Positions 6,797 through 8,521 of a DNA stretch of 8,521 nt are shown one piece after another; position 1 is the stretch's first letter, and every line of letters starts with the position of its first letter. The DNA is taken from positions 1 to 8,521 of the forward strand of contig JAHXHF010000242.1 in NCBI GenBank assembly GCA_025656895.1, read 5' to 3'. The notes below the pieces were generated by a model. It ran no database searches and was not told the DNA's origin. It saw nothing but the letters and a program-made list of their open reading frames with translations. Made by a program: the position numbers and the translations under genes. The stretch comes from a gamma proteobacterium symbiont of Bathyaustriella thionipta (GTDB taxonomy: Bacteria; Pseudomonadota; Gammaproteobacteria; Chromatiales; Chromatiaceae).

Positions 6797-7195
6797 ATGG
6801 AACAGCAACAGCAAGGTTTTACTCTGATTGAGCTGATGGTGGTGGTGGCTATTATTGGCATTCTCGCAGCCATTGCCATACCGGGTTATTCCAACTATGT
6901 GGCGCGTTCACAGGCTCGGGAGGCGGTGCAACTGTTACGTTTTTTGCAGGTGGCTATTGTTGACGTGAACGATGAAACGGGAAATATCCCGGATGCAGAT
7001 GAAGTTTATGATGGAACTGCTGATGCGGGAAAATATGTAGACATCACTACGCCAGCCACAGGGCAGTATGTGGCGACTTTTAATGCAGCAGCAAAAGCGT
7101 CACTTGCAGGTGGTACGATTACTATGAACTTTACTTCTCCAGACACATTTGCCTGGGTATGCTCTGCTGAAGTACCTTCCGGTACTTGCCCCTGA
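6797..7195 (+). CDS. type IV pilin (PilA-like major or minor pilin precursor)
   Basis: Type IVa-like prepilin, 132 residues. The leader MEQQQQG is cut by prepilin peptidase between G7 and F8, and FTLIE gives the usual N-methylated Phe at +1 and Glu at +5 (E12). The hydrophobic alpha-1 helix runs to about residue 30 (MVVVAIIGILAAIAIPGYSNY), anchoring the subunit in the inner membrane before assembly. The globular part is short, with a C-terminal pair C122 and C131 that can form the disulfide loop typical of type IVa pilins. The mature protein has 125 residues, on the small side for a major pilin, so either a major or minor pilin is possible. The leader is acidic with no Lys or Arg, which is unusual. 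No assembly genes (pilB, pilC, pilD) lie in the window. It has its own promoter-like sequence, a strong ribosome binding site, and hairpins downstream. Confidence 0.92.
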   Translation: MEQQQQGFTLIELMVVVAIIGILAAIAIPGYSNYVARSQAREAVQLLRFLQVAIVDVNDETGNIPDADEVYDGTADAGKYVDITTPATGQYVATFNAAAKASLAGGTITMNFTSPDTFAWVCSAEVPSGTCP

Positions 7196-7217
7196 TTTGG
7201 TTTTATGACTTATGTAC

Positions 7218-7262
7218 ACTGTTGAACAGTCCAGGTCACCTAAAACGGACAGGGTCGTTTTA
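7218..7262. repeat. cluster of three palindromes after the pilin gene
   Basis: Three adjacent inverted repeats: ACTGTTGAACAGT (7218-7230, perfect around a central G), AGGTCACCT (7233-7241, perfect around a central C), and TAAAACGG (7241-7248) / TCGTTTTA (7255-7262) with a 6-nt loop and one G-T pair. The third has T's only inside its 3' arm and little GC, so it is a poor terminator. The cluster starts 23 bases past the pilin stop. It may be an mRNA 3' structure, an operator, or the end of an old mobile element; nothing in the sequence decides. Confidence 0.5.
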
Positions 7263-7300
7263 CGGCTGATTATTACTAATGGAGTTGTATGTAAATAGAG

Positions 7301-7408
7301 ATGAAAAGTCATATCACCTTGTTCATTAAAGCTATTTTTAGTAAGTCGCGTCTACTTGCTTATTTTCTTTTTGCTAGAAAAACGCTTTGCCGGCTTGAGG
7401 CTTTGTAA
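7301..7408 (+). CDS. possible small ORF, 35 residues, basic and hydrophobic
   Basis: ATG at 7301 to TAA at 7406-7408, 35 residues starting MKSHITLFIKAIF and ending RKTLCRLEAL. It is basic and has a hydrophobic stretch (LLAYFLFA, about 18-25). Its stop overlaps an ATG as TAATG (7406-7410); that frame reads nine codons and ends with TGA at 7435-7437, two bases before the glycosyltransferase ATG. This could be a chain of leader peptides coupled to the glycosyltransferase. Against it: no good Shine-Dalgarno sequence (only AGAG touching the ATG), no recognised homology, and a terminator-like hairpin inside it. It resembles no family I know. Confidence 0.2.
   Translation: MKSHITLFIKAIFSKSRLLAYFLFARKTLCRLEAL
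7340..7373 (+). terminator. candidate intrinsic terminator between pilin and glycosyltransferase genes
   Basis: AGTAAGT (7340-7346), 7-nt loop, ACTTGCT (7354-7360) pair over 7 bp with one G-U, followed at once by a T-rich tail TATTTTCTTTTT (7361-7372). The stem is AT-rich, so it is weak, but the T tract is the best in the window. It would end the pilin transcript about 175 bases past its stop codon. Confidence 0.4.
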
Positions 7409-7413
7409 TGTCG

Positions 7414-7419
7414 TATAAA
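7414..7419 (+). promoter_or_regulatory. possible -10 box for the glycosyltransferase gene
   Basis: TATAAA at 7414-7419 (5/6 to the -10 consensus) with no recognisable -35 at the right distance (TTGAGG at 7395-7400 is only 13 bp away). Transcription would start near 7426, about 14 bases before the ATG at 7440, leaving little room for a ribosome binding site; none is seen. Confidence 0.25.
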
Positions 7420-7439
7420 TTGCCCCACATAAACTGACA

Positions 7440-8387
7440 ATGGAAGTTGAATCAATCTATGACGAGGATATTTCTTTGTCAATTATTCTGCCAGCCTTTA
7501 ATGAGGCGGGCAGCATTAAAGATGTGGTTCAGCAATTACGCAGCCAATGGCCCAAAGCGGAAATACTGCTGGTTGATGATTGCTCGACAGACAATACTGC
7601 GGAACTGGCGCAGAGTGCCGGTGCCCGTGTTATCCGTCATCCCTACAACATGGGTAATGGCGCCTCAATAAAGACCGGCGCGCGCAATGCAACGGGCGAA
7701 TTTTTTGTTTTTATGGATGCCGATGGTCAGCATTCGGTTTCCGATATTGAGCGCTTACTGGAAAAGCTGCAGTCAGGTTTTGATCTGGTGGTTGGCGCGC
7801 GGGCAGCCGATACTCAGGCCTCAAACGGGCGTTGGCTGGGTAACAATCTGCTGAATCATTTTGCTTCTTTGCTGACAGGCCGACGAATAGCGGACTTGAC
7901 ATCAGGTTTTCGTGCCACCAGAGCGCGCGTGTTCCGTCAGTTTGTGTATTTGTTGCCCAATGGTTTTTCTTATCCAACAACTTCGACTATGGCTTTTTTG
8001 CATGCCGGATATGCGGTGGGGTTTGTGCCCATACGGGCGCAGGCCAGGCAGGGAAAAAGTAAAATAAATTTCCTGCGCGACGGTATTCGTTTTCTGGTGA
8101 TTGTGATGAAAATTACCTCCCTGTATTCACCCATGCGGGTATTTTTCCCACTCAGTTTGTTGTTTTTTATTTTGGGATTACTGCGTTATTTGTATTTTTA
8201 TTTAAGTAGTGGCGGGTTTTCCAATATGGCGGGCGTCCTGTTTGTAACTTCGGTTCTGATATTTCTTATCGGCCTGGTATCCGAGCAGGTTAACTCGCTG
8301 CATTACGCTACAGCAATGGTTTTGGGTGAAGAGCAGCCGGCAGGCATCACCGGGAAGAATGCAGATTCCGAAAAAGATAAATCATAA
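7440..8387 (+). CDS. family 2 glycosyltransferase with two C-terminal membrane segments
   Basis: A 315-residue inner-membrane glycosyltransferase, GT-A fold, of the dolichol-/polyprenyl-phosphate sugar transferase type. These move a sugar from a nucleotide donor to a lipid phosphate carrier for cell-surface glycans or protein glycosylation. Seen in order: SIILPAFNE (14-22), LLVDDCSTDNT (43-53) with D46 and D47, MGNGASIKTGARNATGE (71-87), the metal-binding DxD in MDADGQH (92-98, D93 and D95), DLTSGFRA (152-159), and RQGKSKI (203-209). Two membrane helices follow (about 233-257 and 264-284), then a polar tail. The ATG at 7440 is the only ATG after the in-frame stop at 7416-7418. It lacks a Shine-Dalgarno sequence, so it may be read from a very short leader or by coupling to upstream small frames. 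Sugar and acceptor are unknown. Pilin glycosylation is conceivable from position alone. The family call is firm. Confidence 0.9.
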   Translation: MEVESIYDEDISLSIILPAFNEAGSIKDVVQQLRSQWPKAEILLVDDCSTDNTAELAQSAGARVIRHPYNMGNGASIKTGARNATGEFFVFMDADGQHSVSDIERLLEKLQSGFDLVVGARAADTQASNGRWLGNNLLNHFASLLTGRRIADLTSGFRATRARVFRQFVYLLPNGFSYPTTSTMAFLHAGYAVGFVPIRAQARQGKSKINFLRDGIRFLVIVMKITSLYSPMRVFFPLSLLFFILGLLRYLYFYLSSGGFSNMAGVLFVTSVLIFLIGLVSEQVNSLHYATAMVLGEEQPAGITGKNADSEKDKS

Positions 8388-8391
8388 CGAC

Positions 8392-8410
8392 TCAGCAGGC
8401 ATCCTGCTGA
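8392..8410. terminator. terminator-like hairpin after the glycosyltransferase gene
   Basis: TCAGCAGG (8392-8399), loop CAT, CCTGCTGA (8403-8410): a perfect 8-bp stem beginning 4 bases after the glycosyltransferase stop. The following bases (CTTATTGATGCGTTT) are only mildly T-rich on the plus strand. It lies between the glycosyltransferase and a possible convergent minus-strand frame, so it could serve both. Confidence 0.55.
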
Positions 8411-8423
8411 CTTATTGATGCGT

Positions 8424-8521
8424 TTACTTCATAACTGAAGTTTCACTGAAATCCAAATCAACCTGACAGTCAGCCATCAAGCCACCATACGCAAAAGCAG
8501 TGAAACAAAATCTTTTTCCCG
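8424..8521 (-). CDS. possible 3' end of an unknown minus-strand gene, cut by the window edge
   Basis: On the minus strand one frame stays open from the right edge to TAA at 8426-8424, about 31 codons, ending DLDFSETSVMK. It stops 13 bases before the shared hairpin at 8392-8410, as expected for a convergent gene pair. The other two minus-strand frames contain stops in this stretch. I recognise no family in so short a piece. An open frame of this length can occur by chance, so this is a tentative call. Confidence 0.35.
   Translation of the reverse strand, partial: GKRFCFTAFAYGGLMADCQVDLDFSETSVMK
8440..8506. repeat. 9-bp inverted repeat pair near the right edge
   Basis: GTTTCACTG (8440-8448) and CAGTGAAAC (8498-8506) are perfect inverted copies separated by 49 bases. 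Between them is a second palindrome, CTGACAGTCAG (8463-8473). They lie inside the tentative minus-strand coding fragment, so they may be chance, or signs that the fragment is not coding. Confidence 0.4.

Noticed and set aside
1..8521. CRISPR array, tRNA, rRNA or intact insertion sequence
   Set aside because: No regularly spaced repeats, cloverleaf-like sequence, rRNA-like stretch or transposase frame was seen on either strand.

Overview
The window looks like gammaproteobacterial chromosome. Its core (dciA-type gene on the minus strand, then M23 peptidase - secA - argJ - Nudix/ThiE-like fusion on the plus strand) matches, from general knowledge, the Pseudomonas-type order around secA. SecA is very close to the E. 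coli protein over its whole length. No genus is assigned. No CRISPR array, tRNA, rRNA or intact insertion sequence was seen.

Layout. 1-146: intergenic DNA with a possible minus-strand promoter, ribosome binding site and start codon at the very left edge, an imperfect hairpin, and a good-looking plus-strand promoter that points into the 3' end of dciA. 147-557 (minus): DciA/DUF721 helicase-loader-like protein. 558-656: a compact divergent control region. 657-1586: membrane-anchored M23 metallopeptidase. 1690-4437: secA, complete. 4468-5670: argJ, complete. 5676-6629: Nudix hydrolase fused to a ThiE-like domain, starting at a non-ATG codon. 6630-6796: leader with an extended -10 promoter and strong ribosome binding site. 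6797-7195: type IV pilin. 7196-7439: a spacer rich in palindromes with a possible 35-residue small ORF and a weak terminator. 7440-8387: family 2 glycosyltransferase with two C-terminal membrane segments. 8388-8521: a terminator-like hairpin, then what may be the 3' end of a convergent minus-strand gene cut by the window edge.

How the genes fit together. The left two thirds is housekeeping: replication (DciA), cell-wall hydrolysis (M23), protein export (SecA), arginine biosynthesis by the acetyl-recycling route (ArgJ) and nucleotide-pool sanitation (Nudix). secA, argJ and the Nudix gene are tightly spaced and probably co-transcribed. The right third changes to surface functions (pilin, polyprenyl-phosphate-type glycosyltransferase), where genes are separately spaced and probably have their own promoters. 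A functional link between pilin and glycosyltransferase, such as pilin glycosylation, is only a guess from adjacency.

No clearly new multi-gene system was found. The points most worth a second look are the promoter reading antisense into dciA, the small-ORF/terminator region between pilin and glycosyltransferase, the acidic prepilin leader with an overlapping five-codon upstream frame, and the degenerate ThiE-like half of the Nudix fusion.
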